Assembly (NCBI GenBank): GCA_009692585.1
Contig: SHYX01000074.1
Coordinates: forward strand, 1 to 15,733
DNA: 15,733 nucleotides
From: Myxococcales bacterium
Lineage (GTDB): Bacteria; Myxococcota; UBA796; SXON01
Direction: 5' to 3'
Shown: in pieces, positions 10,458-15,733 of the stretch
Layout: each line of letters starts with the position of its first letter
Position numbering within the stretch: the first letter of the stretch is position 1
Made by a program: the position numbers and the translations under genes
The notes under the pieces: generated by a model
Database searches by the model: none
What the model was told of the DNA's origin: nothing
Seen by the model: only the letters and a program-made list of their open reading frames with translations

Positions 10458-11045
10458 ATGTCGGACCTCGGCTTCCTCGACTTCGACGCGTTGGTCGCGC
10501 GGTCGGTCACGGACCCCAACGCCGAAGCGGAGGCGCAACGACGTTTTGGCACGATCGCGGCCATCGTCGTGGTCGACTTCACCGGCATGGTGAGGCGGAC
10601 GGACGAACGGGGCATCGTCTACGCCCTCGCGCGCGCACGCCAGGCCGCCGCCGCCCTCGCCCTTACCGGCACGCGCGTCAAGCGCGTCGCCGACACCCTC
10701 TTCGCGGTGTACGACTCCCCCGAGCGCGCCCTGGTCGACGCGCTGGACGCCCACGCCCGGCTGCGCGAGGCGATCCCGCCGGCTGGGCAGGATCCCATCC
10801 ACGCCTGCATCGGCGTGGGCTACGGGAGGATGTTGCTCATCGCGGGCGAGGATGTCTTTGGCCCCGAGGTCAACCGGGCGTTCGTGCTGGGCGAGGATGT
10901 CGCCGGGGGAGGGGAGACCCTCATCACCGCGGCACTTCTGGAGGCACTTGGTGATCTTCCCGCGGGTGTCGGCGCCTTTCGTGGCCCGGCCGAGCGCGAG
11001 AAGGAATCCGGCTTCCCCTTTTTCGTCGTCGGGGACTATCGGTAG
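10458..11045 (+). CDS. standalone class III nucleotidyl cyclase-like domain protein
   Basis: 195 residues, nearly all one cyclase homology domain with a ~30-residue leader. The first metal Asp40 sits in IVVVDFTGMV; Lys75 and second metal Asp79 in VKRVADTLFAVY (equivalent to KxxGD); then HACIGVGYGRMLLIAGEDVFG and GPEVNRAFVLGEDV with the transition-state Asn139. In active class III cyclases an Arg lies four residues after this Asn; here that position is Val143, although Arg140 is close. There is no sensor, HAMP, membrane segment or signal peptide. Active relatives make cAMP or cGMP as dimers; this one may be weakly active, altered or purely a binding protein. It is divergent from the aminotransferase, and the start at 10458 has no clear ribosome site. 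The fold is assigned with good confidence, activity is not. Confidence 0.75.
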   Translation: MSDLGFLDFDALVARSVTDPNAEAEAQRRFGTIAAIVVVDFTGMVRRTDERGIVYALARARQAAAALALTGTRVKRVADTLFAVYDSPERALVDALDAHARLREAIPPAGQDPIHACIGVGYGRMLLIAGEDVFGPEVNRAFVLGEDVAGGGETLITAALLEALGDLPAGVGAFRGPAEREKESGFPFFVVGDYR

Positions 11046-11074
11046 CCTCGGCGACGCTGGGTTATGGGGGGGGC

Positions 11075-11248
11075 ATGTCCGACCAGACCGAACCCACTCC
11101 CGCCGCGCCCCTCGCCACGCGCTCCACGACTGCGCCGCCGTCGGTCCTGACGCGCCCTACCGACGCCGCCGAGCGGCCCGGATTCCGCAGCGCCGCGAAC
11201 ACCAAGTCCAAGGCCCAGCTCAACGCCAAGCGGAAGAAGAAGAAGTAG
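11075..11248 (+). CDS. 57-residue basic, lysine-tailed small protein
   Basis: A short frame starting 29 bases after the cyclase-like gene. The N-terminal half is Pro/Ala/Thr-rich and disordered-looking (MSDQTEPTPAAPLATRST); the C-terminal half is basic (RPGFRSAANTKSKAQ, then LNAKRKKKK). A conserved-looking core PGFRSAANTKSKAQ ending in a lysine run recalls small uncharacterised proteins found in related proteobacteria, but this is memory and not a search. Such tails suggest RNA or ribosome contact. A run of eight G ends two bases before the ATG and may act as a poor ribosome-binding site. Third codon positions are strongly G/C. It lies between the cyclase-like gene and tRNA-Val, probably co-transcribed with the former. 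Confidence 0.6.
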   Translation: MSDQTEPTPAAPLATRSTTAPPSVLTRPTDAAERPGFRSAANTKSKAQLNAKRKKKK

Positions 11249-11267
11249 CTCGCTGCGTGGCGTGCGC

Positions 11268-11292
11268 TTGACGACGACGGCCGCCGCATTAA
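11268..11292 (+). promoter_or_regulatory. possible tRNA promoter
   Basis: TTGACG at 11268-11273 resembles a -35 box and lies at the right distance from the tRNA. The -10 candidate (CATTAA/TTAAGC, 11287-11294) is poor and the spacing of 13-15 bases is short. This is the only sigma70-like pair in the gap before the tRNA. Confidence 0.3.
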
Positions 11293-11305
11293 GCGCCGGT
11301 CCCTC

Positions 11306-11380
11306 GGGTGTGTAACTCAGCGGCAGAGTACTACCTTCACACGGTAGGAGCCGCAGGTTCAAATCCTGCCACACCCACCA
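11306..11380 (+). tRNA. tRNA-Val, anticodon CAC
   Basis: A full cloverleaf can be folded by eye. Acceptor GGGTGTG (11306-11312) pairs with CACACCC (11370-11376); D stem ACTC/GAGT with loop AGCGGCA; anticodon stem CTACC/GGTAG around loop TTCACAC with CAC at 11338-11340; five-base variable loop; T stem GCAGG/CCTGC around TTCAAAT; discriminator A and an encoded CCA (11378-11380). CAC reads the valine codon GUG, common in a high-GC genome. No second tRNA and no downstream copy of its 3' end were found, so there is no visible att pair, yet everything to its right looks accessory. Confidence 0.96.
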
Positions 11381-11552
11381 CATTAGCCGGCTCCCGGATA
11401 GTCGCCGTTCGACGACGGGAAACGAGTTCAAGCGAGGCGGACCCAGACTGAAACGGCCCGGTCTGATTGCCGGTGATCGCTGTTTCGAGGCCCATCATCT
11501 CCGGGTTCAAACACCCGATGCGCGTTCGCCGCCCGCACCTGAGCGTCGGCTA

Positions 11553-12030
11553 TCAACCGATGTGCAGCCGCAGCGACCGGTCGCCGAACCGGGCTACGAC
11601 CTCCACCTCGCCGCCCAGCGCCTTGAGGTATCGCTCGATGGTCGAGAGCTTCGTGTCGGCCCGACCCTCAAGCCGCGAGACCTCAGCCTGCGCAACACCC
11701 ATCGCCTCCGCGACCTCCACCTGAGACCGCGCGGAGTTCGCGCATGGTCACGGTCAACTGGTTGACCGCCACCTCTTCCCCGCGCTCCGGGGGCTCGAGT
11801 TGGTGTGCGCGGGCGTAGAGAAACTCAGGAGCGATGTCGAGTTCGTCGTTCCACGCTACGACCCCTCGCTCGACATGCGCGAGCTTCCAGACATCGGGGT
11901 CGGCGAGCTTGCCCAGCGCACCATCCAGATCACCGGAAAGGTCGGCCGTTCCCTGCGTGCCGTCGCTGAAGGCGAGATCGAGCTTGCACTCGGGCAGCGG
12001 CTTGACGTTCGTGACCTTGATCAACCTCAT
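11553..12030 (-). pseudogene. DUF2442 + XRE helix-turn-helix (antitoxin-like) gene, frameshifted
   Basis: From ATG 12030 the first ~85 residues are a DUF2442 domain (MRLIKVTNVKPLPECKL, FSDGTQGTADLSGDL, VAWNDELDIAPEFLYARAH), followed by a linker and MRELRAVS. Between about 11721 and 11737 the frame breaks. One frame stops at 11683; the next carries a clear XRE helix-turn-helix (VEVAEAMGVAQAEVSRLEG) and an antitoxin-like tail (STIERYLKALGGEVEVVARF), ending at 11553. Loss of one base (or gain of two) would restore a fusion of about 155 residues. DUF2442 proteins often sit after DUF4160 genes in toxin-antitoxin-like pairs, which fits the fragment just upstream. The start is fixed by GGAGG six bases upstream; an ATG one codon earlier is possible. 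Either a decayed antitoxin or a sequencing indel. Confidence 0.75.
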
Positions 12031-12104
12031 CATCCACCTCCGTAGGCCGCCCAGCGGGCGAGTAGTTCTTCCACGTTCGCCGCGACGTACTCCTGCATTC
12101 TCAT
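12030..12104 (-). pseudogene. C-terminal tail of a DUF4160-like gene
   Basis: Twenty-four codons end in a TGA (12032-12030) that overlaps the DUF2442 ATG. The peptide, MQEYVAANVEELLARWAAYG at its core, resembles the last helix of DUF4160 proteins (pattern: ...ENRxxLLxxWxxxxG). DUF4160 and DUF2442 genes are commonly adjacent in that order, which supports the reading. Upstream of 12104 on this strand the similarity stops and a plus-strand PIN gene begins, so the main body of the gene has been lost. The match is short; it is an inference from pattern and context. Confidence 0.5.
12034..12041 (-). promoter_or_regulatory. ribosome-binding site of the DUF2442 gene
   Basis: On the minus strand this reads GGAGGTGG. 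The GGAGG lies six bases before ATG 12030 and three before ATG 12033, favouring the former. It is the strongest Shine-Dalgarno sequence in the window and lies within the end of the upstream fragment, as in coupled operons. Confidence 0.7.
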
Positions 12105-12441
12105 CGACGCCCTCGCAGGGATCAGCGCCGCGCGCGAGTATGTGAGAGGCGAACGCGGGGCCGCGATCAGCCAGGTGACCTGGATGGAGGTCCTCGTCGG
12201 TGCGGTCGGCGTGGGGGAGGAGCGGACCGTTCGCTCCTTCCTCGGGGCGTTCGAAGTGCTTTCGCTCGACGACGCCGTCGCCGAGGAAGCCGTGCTCCTG
12301 CGGAGAGTCCGTCGTCTCAAGCTTCCCGACGCGATCATCTTCGCGACCGATCGCGTTCACGGTCGTGATCTCGCGACGCGAAACACCAGAGATTTCGCTG
12401 AGGGTGAGCCGGGCATCACGGTCCCCTATCGGCTGTCCTGA
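12097..12441 (+). pseudogene. PIN-domain (VapC-like) toxin, 5' truncated
   Basis: From 12097 the plus strand reads ILIDALAGISAAREYV, then ISQVTWMEVLVGA with the conserved Glu, RLKLPDAIIFATD with the third acidic residue and LATRNTRDF with the last Asp. This is the order of a VapC-type PIN ribonuclease, which cuts RNA such as tRNA with Mg2+. The expected start of strand one (initiator Met and the first Asp of DT/S-N/C) is missing: the codons before ILID read T-Y-S-C, an Asp position occupied by Tyr. The frame has no ATG, GTG or TTG back to a stop at 12043. A GTG at 12142 would give only 99 residues without the first strand. Inactive remnant very likely. No matching VapB-type antitoxin is left beside it. 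Confidence 0.75.
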
Positions 12442-12476
12442 TCGCACCGGCGCGACGACGAACGTTCGAGGGTCGG

Positions 12477-12977
12477 GTGGACGGGATACCAACCCAGCGC
12501 CGCCGTCCCGCCATGCTCCTGCTGTCCCTCTCCGCTTGCCTGCCCCTGCCGCTGCCGGACCTCCGGCGCCCGGCGACGTTCGTCGTCGTCAGCGGTGACG
12601 CGCCGCCGGGCATCGTCATCCGTGCATGTACGTGGTCGACCCGCAACTCGGCGCTGGACGGCTGTGGAAACATCGCCGAAGGCATGCCAGCGGTCGATGG
12701 CATCGGGGTTGTGGAGTGGGTCGAGTTCCCGCTGGTGCTCCGCACCGAGTCGCCGATGTGGGGCGACATCTTCGTGGCGTGTGACGGCACCAACCCTCGG
12801 GGCGCCACGCTTCGGCTCTCCGACCTCCAGGTCAAGTGGGACGCGAAGGTCGAGGTGGTCCTCGACGCGGCGCCGACGTTGTGGGGCGTTCCACCCGCGG
12901 GCGGCCCGACGAGCGAGGTCATCGCCCAGTTGATGGCCGACCTGTGTGCCGGGACCGCGACGATTCGGACCGACTGA
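12477..12977 (+). CDS. putative small lipoprotein, unknown function
   Basis: 166 residues if begun at GTG 12477, which gives a proper lipoprotein signal: a basic QRRR region, the hydrophobic MLLLSLSA and Cys21 in lipobox LSAC. The internal ATG at 12513 would leave only eight residues before the Cys and is less likely. The mature part has four Cys (in RACTW, LDGCGN, VACDG, DLCAG) that could form two disulfides, and beta-rich segments (FVVVSGDAPPGIVIRACTW; VKWDAKVEVVLD). I recognise no family. Codon use has the strong G/C third positions of the neighbouring coding sequence, and the frame is intact while its left neighbours are broken. It precedes the arylsulfotransferase-like gene by about 100 bases on the same strand. 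Confidence 0.6.
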   Translation: MDGIPTQRRRPAMLLLSLSACLPLPLPDLRRPATFVVVSGDAPPGIVIRACTWSTRNSALDGCGNIAEGMPAVDGIGVVEWVEFPLVLRTESPMWGDIFVACDGTNPRGATLRLSDLQVKWDAKVEVVLDAAPTLWGVPPAGGPTSEVIAQLMADLCAGTATIRTD

Positions 12978-13041
12978 CGGCCGCTTGGAAGCGTGCCGTG
13001 CGCGAGGCAACGTCGTTGCGACGGGGCGCTTGCGCTCGGGC

Positions 13042-14472
13042 GTGGTAGAACGACGAAAACGGAGAGATCGAGATGTACGACCTGCATGCTCGACCTGGGG
13101 AGAGCCCGCCTCCGCCGATGACAAGACCTGGGGGCTCATCGCCCACGTCAGCGTCTACCTCTCCTGGTTTCTCGGTCCGATGATCCTGGCACTGGTGGCT
13201 GGTTGTCAGGCGCCCACCCCCCCCGGCGACCTCGTGGTCACCCTCGCTGCCGGGGACCGCCCGGCCGCGACCGCAACCTGGACGCCCGATCCGGACGTGC
13301 GCACCCGCGTGGAGCTCAGCGGTCCCGACGGACCGGTGCTCGCGACCGAGTGGCACGAAGCGGGTCTCGACGCCCAGTCGGCCTCGCTCCTCGGCATGTT
13401 CCCGGACGCTGAATGGTCGGCTTCGTTGAAACTCGAAACCGGGGAGACCGCCGACGCAGCGACGTTCTCGACGCCGCCGTTGCCGGTGGACTTCCCGAGC
13501 TGGTCGCTCACGGGGACGCCCGGTTGGACGGGGTGGATGCTCGTGCCGATGCTCGATGACGCGCCGGGGGTCGTGCTGATGGACCAGGCCGGGCGGGTGG
13601 TCTGGTTCACGTCGTTGGTCGACGTGTGGGTGGGCGGGGGCCGCTCCCGGGTACGACGCGATGGCCTCGGCATCTGGATGGCGTCGATGGGCGACCAGCC
13701 CGCGACGCTGACCGGCGTTTCGTGGATGGGGGAGGTCCTGCAAACCGTCAGCCTCGACGGACTCAACCACGACTACACCGAGCTGAGCGACGGTCGCTTC
13801 GCCTGGAACAACTTCGATTGCCGCGCGGACGACACGCTCGGTCGGGTGTGCGGGAACGCCATCAAGGTCGGCAAACTGTCCGGCCCGACGGCGGTGGTGT
13901 TCAGCACGTGGGACGAGTTCGACCCGAACACCGACGGCGAGGTCACCGGCGAGGCGGACTGGACGCACGCCAACGCGCTGTTCGTCGAGCCCGACGAGGC
14001 GTCGGCGTGGTTCGGGCTGCGCAATTTCAACGCGATCCTGCACGTCGACCTGACGACGGGCGCGGTCCTCGACCAGGTCGCCGGTCCGCACGCGACGCTC
14101 ACGCCCGCGGGCCCCTCGGCGCACACCCACGAGCAACATCGGTTCGAGGTGCTCGCCGACGGCAACCTCGTGGTGCACGACAACGGCACCACGGAGAGCA
14201 ATTCCCGGGTGGTGGAGCTGGCGCTGGATCGGGCTGCGGGCACGGCAACCGTCGTGAGCGTCCTCCAGCACGATCCACCGGTCTTCGACTACGCGCTCGG
14301 CGACGTCCATCGGGCGGAAGACGGCAGCACCCTGGTCACCTGGGCCACGGCCGGACTCATCGACGACTTCGCGCCCGACGGCACGCTCCGCGCCACGATC
14401 TCAGCGGAGCTCGGGTTGGCGTTCGGGTACAACGACGTGGTCACCGCGCTGCCGGGGATGGTGGGGTTGTAG
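13042..14472 (+). CDS. arylsulfotransferase (ASST)-like lipoprotein, start uncertain
   Basis: The frame is open from well upstream; GTG 13042 is used here (477 residues), but the natural start may be lost, because residues ~25-50 are DUF4870-like. The mature protein would begin at the Cys of LVAGC (13204). It is a beta-propeller of the ASST type: LNHDYTELSDGRFAWN, DWTHANALFVEPDE, FGLRNFNAILHVD, HTHEQHRFEVLADGNLVVHD, SRVVELALD and GDVHRAEDGSTLVTW. The conserved His residues and the Arg of SRVVE match positions used in bacterial arylsulfate sulfotransferases, which move sulfate between phenols in the periplasm. A sulfotransferase role is inferred; many homologues are uncharacterised. Internally intact to the stop at 14472. 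If translation relies on ATG 13180 the signal would be only eight residues long, too short for normal export. Confidence 0.75.
   Translation: MVERRKRRDRDVRPACSTWGEPASADDKTWGLIAHVSVYLSWFLGPMILALVAGCQAPTPPGDLVVTLAAGDRPAATATWTPDPDVRTRVELSGPDGPVLATEWHEAGLDAQSASLLGMFPDAEWSASLKLETGETADAATFSTPPLPVDFPSWSLTGTPGWTGWMLVPMLDDAPGVVLMDQAGRVVWFTSLVDVWVGGGRSRVRRDGLGIWMASMGDQPATLTGVSWMGEVLQTVSLDGLNHDYTELSDGRFAWNNFDCRADDTLGRVCGNAIKVGKLSGPTAVVFSTWDEFDPNTDGEVTGEADWTHANALFVEPDEASAWFGLRNFNAILHVDLTTGAVLDQVAGPHATLTPAGPSAHTHEQHRFEVLADGNLVVHDNGTTESNSRVVELALDRAAGTATVVSVLQHDPPVFDYALGDVHRAEDGSTLVTWATAGLIDDFAPDGTLRATISAELGLAFGYNDVVTALPGMVGL
13073..13195 (+). pseudogene. N-terminal fragment of a DUF4870-like membrane protein
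   Basis: ATG 13073 follows GGAGAG with good spacing and begins MYDLHARPGESPPPP. One base out of frame, from about 13110, the sequence continues ADDKTWGLIAHVSVYLSWFL and GPMILALV, the characteristic start and first membrane helix of DUF4870 proteins (xxDxxTWxxLAHLSxxxxxxxGPL). The similarity stops at about 13195, where a lipoprotein-type VAGCQAP begins. The remaining membrane helices of DUF4870 are absent. So this is a frameshifted head of one gene joined to the body of another. The DUF4870 call rests on a short but distinctive stretch. Confidence 0.55.
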
Positions 14473-14474
14473 GG

Positions 14475-14836
14475 TCACGGCAAACACCCCAGGGAGTCAC
14501 ACGCGAACGTCGCGTCGGGGCCGTAGTCGAAGTCTCCGGCGCTCTCGACCGAGATGATCCCCAGGGCGCCGGCGTCCTCCGACGCGAGGTCGCACAGGTC
14601 GCCGATCGCGGTGGCCGCGCGTCCTTCGAGGCGGAGCTCGCTGCGCTTGGCATCGGAGATGTTGTCGAAGATGCCGATCCCGTCGACGGTAGGGTCGCCG
14701 ACGCAGCTCAGGGCGAGATCCTCGGCGAGCACGCCGCCGCCCGCGTCGTTGTCGGTGATCAGGCAGTCGGTGAACGTCCGTGGCAGGGCACGTCCTGTAG
14801 GACGAAGCTGCACGCCAAGGCCAGGAGCAGGGTCAC
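14475..14836 (-). pseudogene. internally deleted surface protein (signal + C-terminal tail)
   Basis: A GTG at 14836 starts MTLLLALACSFVLQDVPC, a signal- or lipoprotein-type leader, in one frame. Near 14785 the frame changes to TFTDCLITDNDAGGGVLAED and continues through VDGIGIFDNISDAKRSE to a Cys-containing end (FACDSLGCLP, stop 14475). The tail resembles the end of right-handed beta-helix / Pmp-like surface proteins (FTDC-type repeats), which are normally several hundred residues long. So most of the gene body appears deleted, leaving the two ends. The first base of its GTG overlaps the stop of the fragment upstream (GTGA). It converges with the ASST-like gene with two bases between stops. 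Family call is tentative. Confidence 0.5.
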
Positions 14837-14959
14837 AGCGCCACCGCCAGCCCCAGCCCCACGTCGCCGACGGGCCCCTGGACGTACCCGCCGCGCAGCA
14901 CCGTCTGGATCGAGAGGCGACGGGAGAGCGGCAGCGCCGCGGTGGAGACGCGCGCTGGG
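14833..14959 (-). pseudogene. C-terminal end of an outer-membrane beta-barrel-like gene
   Basis: The minus strand reads ALPLSRRLSIQTVLRGGYVQ then GPVGDVGLGLAVAL and a TGA (14835-14833). Alternating hydrophobic strands with a hydrophobic C-terminal residue are what the last hairpin of an outer-membrane barrel looks like. The TGA overlaps the next gene's GTG (GTGA), as in an operon. The upstream part is cut at the target site of the miniature IS4-type element, and no continuation was recognised beyond the element. Confidence 0.4.
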
Positions 14960-14969
14960 GTCTTAGTCC
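14960..14969 (+). repeat. left target-site duplication GTCTTAGTCC
   Basis: Ten bases identical to 15366-15375, directly outside the left inverted repeat. Confidence 0.85.
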
Positions 14970-14987
14970 CAATGCCGGTCACTTAGC
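14970..14987 (+). repeat. left terminal inverted repeat
   Basis: CAATGCCGGTCACTTAGC; IS4-like end, exact reverse complement of 15348-15365. Confidence 0.9.
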
Positions 14988-15175
14988 GAACGGGAGTCGC
15001 CCCCTCGACGGGTGAACACCCTCAATTGCGGAGTGGTCGCCGCGACGACGGGCGCGACGGCCGCCCCCTTCGATGGAGTGGGCGCCACTCCGGACAAAGG
15101 TCGGGGGGTGCTCGCGCCCCAAGTTGATCACCCAAACGGCCCGATCGGCTGACAACGCCGTGATTCGGACGAGGT

Positions 15176-15238
15176 GTGGCTACAATAGCATTATAAATAC
15201 ATAGATACATCCTTATGGATAGTGTGATACGTAGCCAC
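15176..15238. repeat. AT-rich inverted repeat inside the miniature element
   Basis: GTGGCTAC (15176-15183) pairs with GTAGCCAC (15231-15238) around a 47-base loop that is far richer in A/T (for example ATTATAAATACATAGATAC) than anything else in the window. A small inner hairpin ATCC/GGAT lies in the loop. It could be a promoter-bearing patch, a regulatory structure or a piece from another source. Confidence 0.5.
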
Positions 15239-15347
15239 GATCAGGTATTTTCGCCTCTCCACCGTCAAGCGCGGCGCTCGCCTCTGTCGTCGAAAACAAC
15301 TGTTCTACACTGGTCATGGAGAAGCTGAGCTTGGCCGATCCGTATTG

Positions 15348-15365
15348 GCTAAGTGACCGGCATTG
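15348..15365 (-). repeat. right terminal inverted repeat
   Basis: On the minus strand this is CAATGCCGGTCACTTAGC, identical to the left end. Confidence 0.9.
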
Positions 15366-15375
15366 GTCTTAGTCC
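15366..15375 (+). repeat. right target-site duplication GTCTTAGTCC
   Basis: Ten bases identical to 14960-14969, directly outside the right inverted repeat. Confidence 0.85.
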
Positions 15376-15586
15376 TCCATGCCGCCCTTTGCGGCTCCCG
15401 GAGCCATGAAACGCCGAGCGGCATGGGGGACGCGGTGAGGGGGAGAGCGTCCGCGCGAAGCGGGCGCGTTATCAACGCGCTGGGCGCTGGAGGCCGGAAA
15501 GCGGAGCTTGGAGGCTGGAGGGTATGGCGCGTTAGCGGGAGAGGTCGGCGAGGCCTTTCCCCCCGTTACATGATAAAGCCCACCCC
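15376..15586. other. non-coding, hairpin-rich stretch
   Basis: No convincing gene. Arms CCATGCCG (15377-15384) and CGGCATGG (15419-15426) enclose an inner GGCTCC/GGAGCC hairpin (15393-15405). A perfect palindrome GCGCGTT-ATC-AACGCGC lies at 15464-15480, and GCGCGTT recurs at 15527-15533. A 75-codon open frame across this stretch has no recognisable content and was not called. Confidence 0.4.
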
Positions 15587-15733
15587 GTGATCGTCGTCCG
15601 CTCCGAGGCCGAGGCCGCCGTCTACTGCCAGCTCACCGGTCACGCGGTGATCGCGCGGCGTTCGCCGCGGACGATGGCGCACGTCTGGGACTGCATGTGG
15701 CGTGATGAGGCCCGTCAGCTCGTGTTCGTAGAA
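15587..15733 (+). CDS. hypothetical protein, 3' end outside window
   Basis: An open frame of 49 codons from GTG 15587 to the window end, with mostly G/C third positions. The peptide starts VIVVRSEAEAAVYCQLTGHA and continues through HVWDCMWRDEARQLVFVE. No family is recognised. There is no clear ribosome site, and a seven-codon frame (ATG 15570) ends across the GTG. The start is uncertain. Confidence 0.45.
   Translation, partial: MIVVRSEAEAAVYCQLTGHAVIARRSPRTMAHVWDCMWRDEARQLVFVE

Larger units (their letters stand above)
14970..15365. mobile_element. non-autonomous IS4-type miniature element (MITE-like), 396 bp
   Basis: Perfect 18-bp terminal inverted repeats, CAATGCCGGTCACTTAGC at 14970-14987 and its reverse complement at 15348-15365, bound the segment; a 19th base can pair with the flank. 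The 10-bp direct repeat GTCTTAGTCC lies immediately outside both ends. The terminal sequence resembles the ends of E. coli IS4 as I recall them (TAATGCCGATCAGTTAAG), and 10-13 bp duplications suit the IS4 family. The inside has no recognisable DDE transposase, so the element would depend on one in trans. An AT-rich patch sits in the middle. Intact ends and duplication point to recent insertion. Confidence 0.85.

Noticed and set aside
11036..11431. Minus-strand 131-codon frame across the tRNA
   Set aside because: It contains the antisense translation of a tRNA (WQDLNLRLLPCEGSTLPLSY), a well-known false protein.
11500..11525. T-arm-like GGGTTCAAACACCC resembling a second tRNA end
   Set aside because: Only a 4-5 bp stem; no acceptor, anticodon arm or CCA can be built around it, and it is not a copy of the tRNA-Val 3' end.
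13007..13019. 13-base palindrome GCAACGTCGTTGC as an operator before the DUF4870/ASST gene
   Set aside because: Short palindromes are expected by chance and nothing nearby encodes a matching regulator.
12919..14310. Minus-strand 463-codon open frame
   Set aside because: Antisense shadow of the arylsulfotransferase-like gene; Arg/His/Val-rich with no domain, caused by high GC.
15464..15540. Integron attC-like site (AACGCGC ... GCGCGTT)
   Set aside because: The core repeats pair, but the flanking positions do not fit RYYYAAC/GTTRRRY and the halves do not continue to pair; no integrase is present.

Overview
The window looks like a piece of a high-GC bacterial chromosome. The gene mix fits a deltaproteobacterial or Myxococcota-like lineage: a Tat-type sulfatase-fold lipoprotein, an FG-GAP/VCBS beta-propeller, an arylsulfotransferase-like lipoprotein, a CAP lipoprotein, a class III cyclase-like orphan and surface beta-helix debris. 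This placement is inferred from protein style; no phylogenetic marker was tested.

Layout. (1) 1-1528: a decayed left edge with a fragment of an IS110-family transposase and a frameshifted secreted FG-GAP protein, both on the minus strand. (2) 1631-6440: an intact minus-strand block. Exonuclease III (xthA), a CAP-domain lipoprotein and an amidase-signature enzyme are linked by 4-base and 1-base stop/start overlaps, so they almost certainly form an operon. A Tat-type, sulfatase-fold lipoprotein lies 69 bases downstream of them. (3) 6494-9226: sucA on the plus strand, without sucB beside it. (4) 9248-11380: a fold-type I aminotransferase (minus), divergent from a small class III cyclase-like protein (plus), then a 57-residue lysine-tailed protein and tRNA-Val(CAC). 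(5) 11381-15733: an accessory zone directly after the tRNA, made largely of broken parts. It holds a DUF2442-HTH antitoxin-like gene with a frameshift, the tail of a DUF4160-like gene, a PIN/VapC-like toxin without its head, a small lipoprotein, an arylsulfotransferase-like lipoprotein whose 5' end is spliced to a DUF4870-like fragment, two fragments of surface-protein genes, and a 396-bp non-autonomous element with IS4-like ends and an intact 10-bp target duplication.

How it fits together. The centre (1631-11380) is intact, stable-looking chromosome. Both flanks show transposase remnants, internal deletions and frameshifts, and the right flank begins at a tRNA gene, a usual integration and recombination hotspot. 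I found no CRISPR array, no intact autonomous transposon and no convincing new multi-gene defence system. The best leads are the head-to-head truncation of two toxin-antitoxin-like modules near 12100, the IS4-type miniature element, the sulfatase-fold protein that lacks the formylglycine motif, and the orphan cyclase domain lacking its usual arginine.
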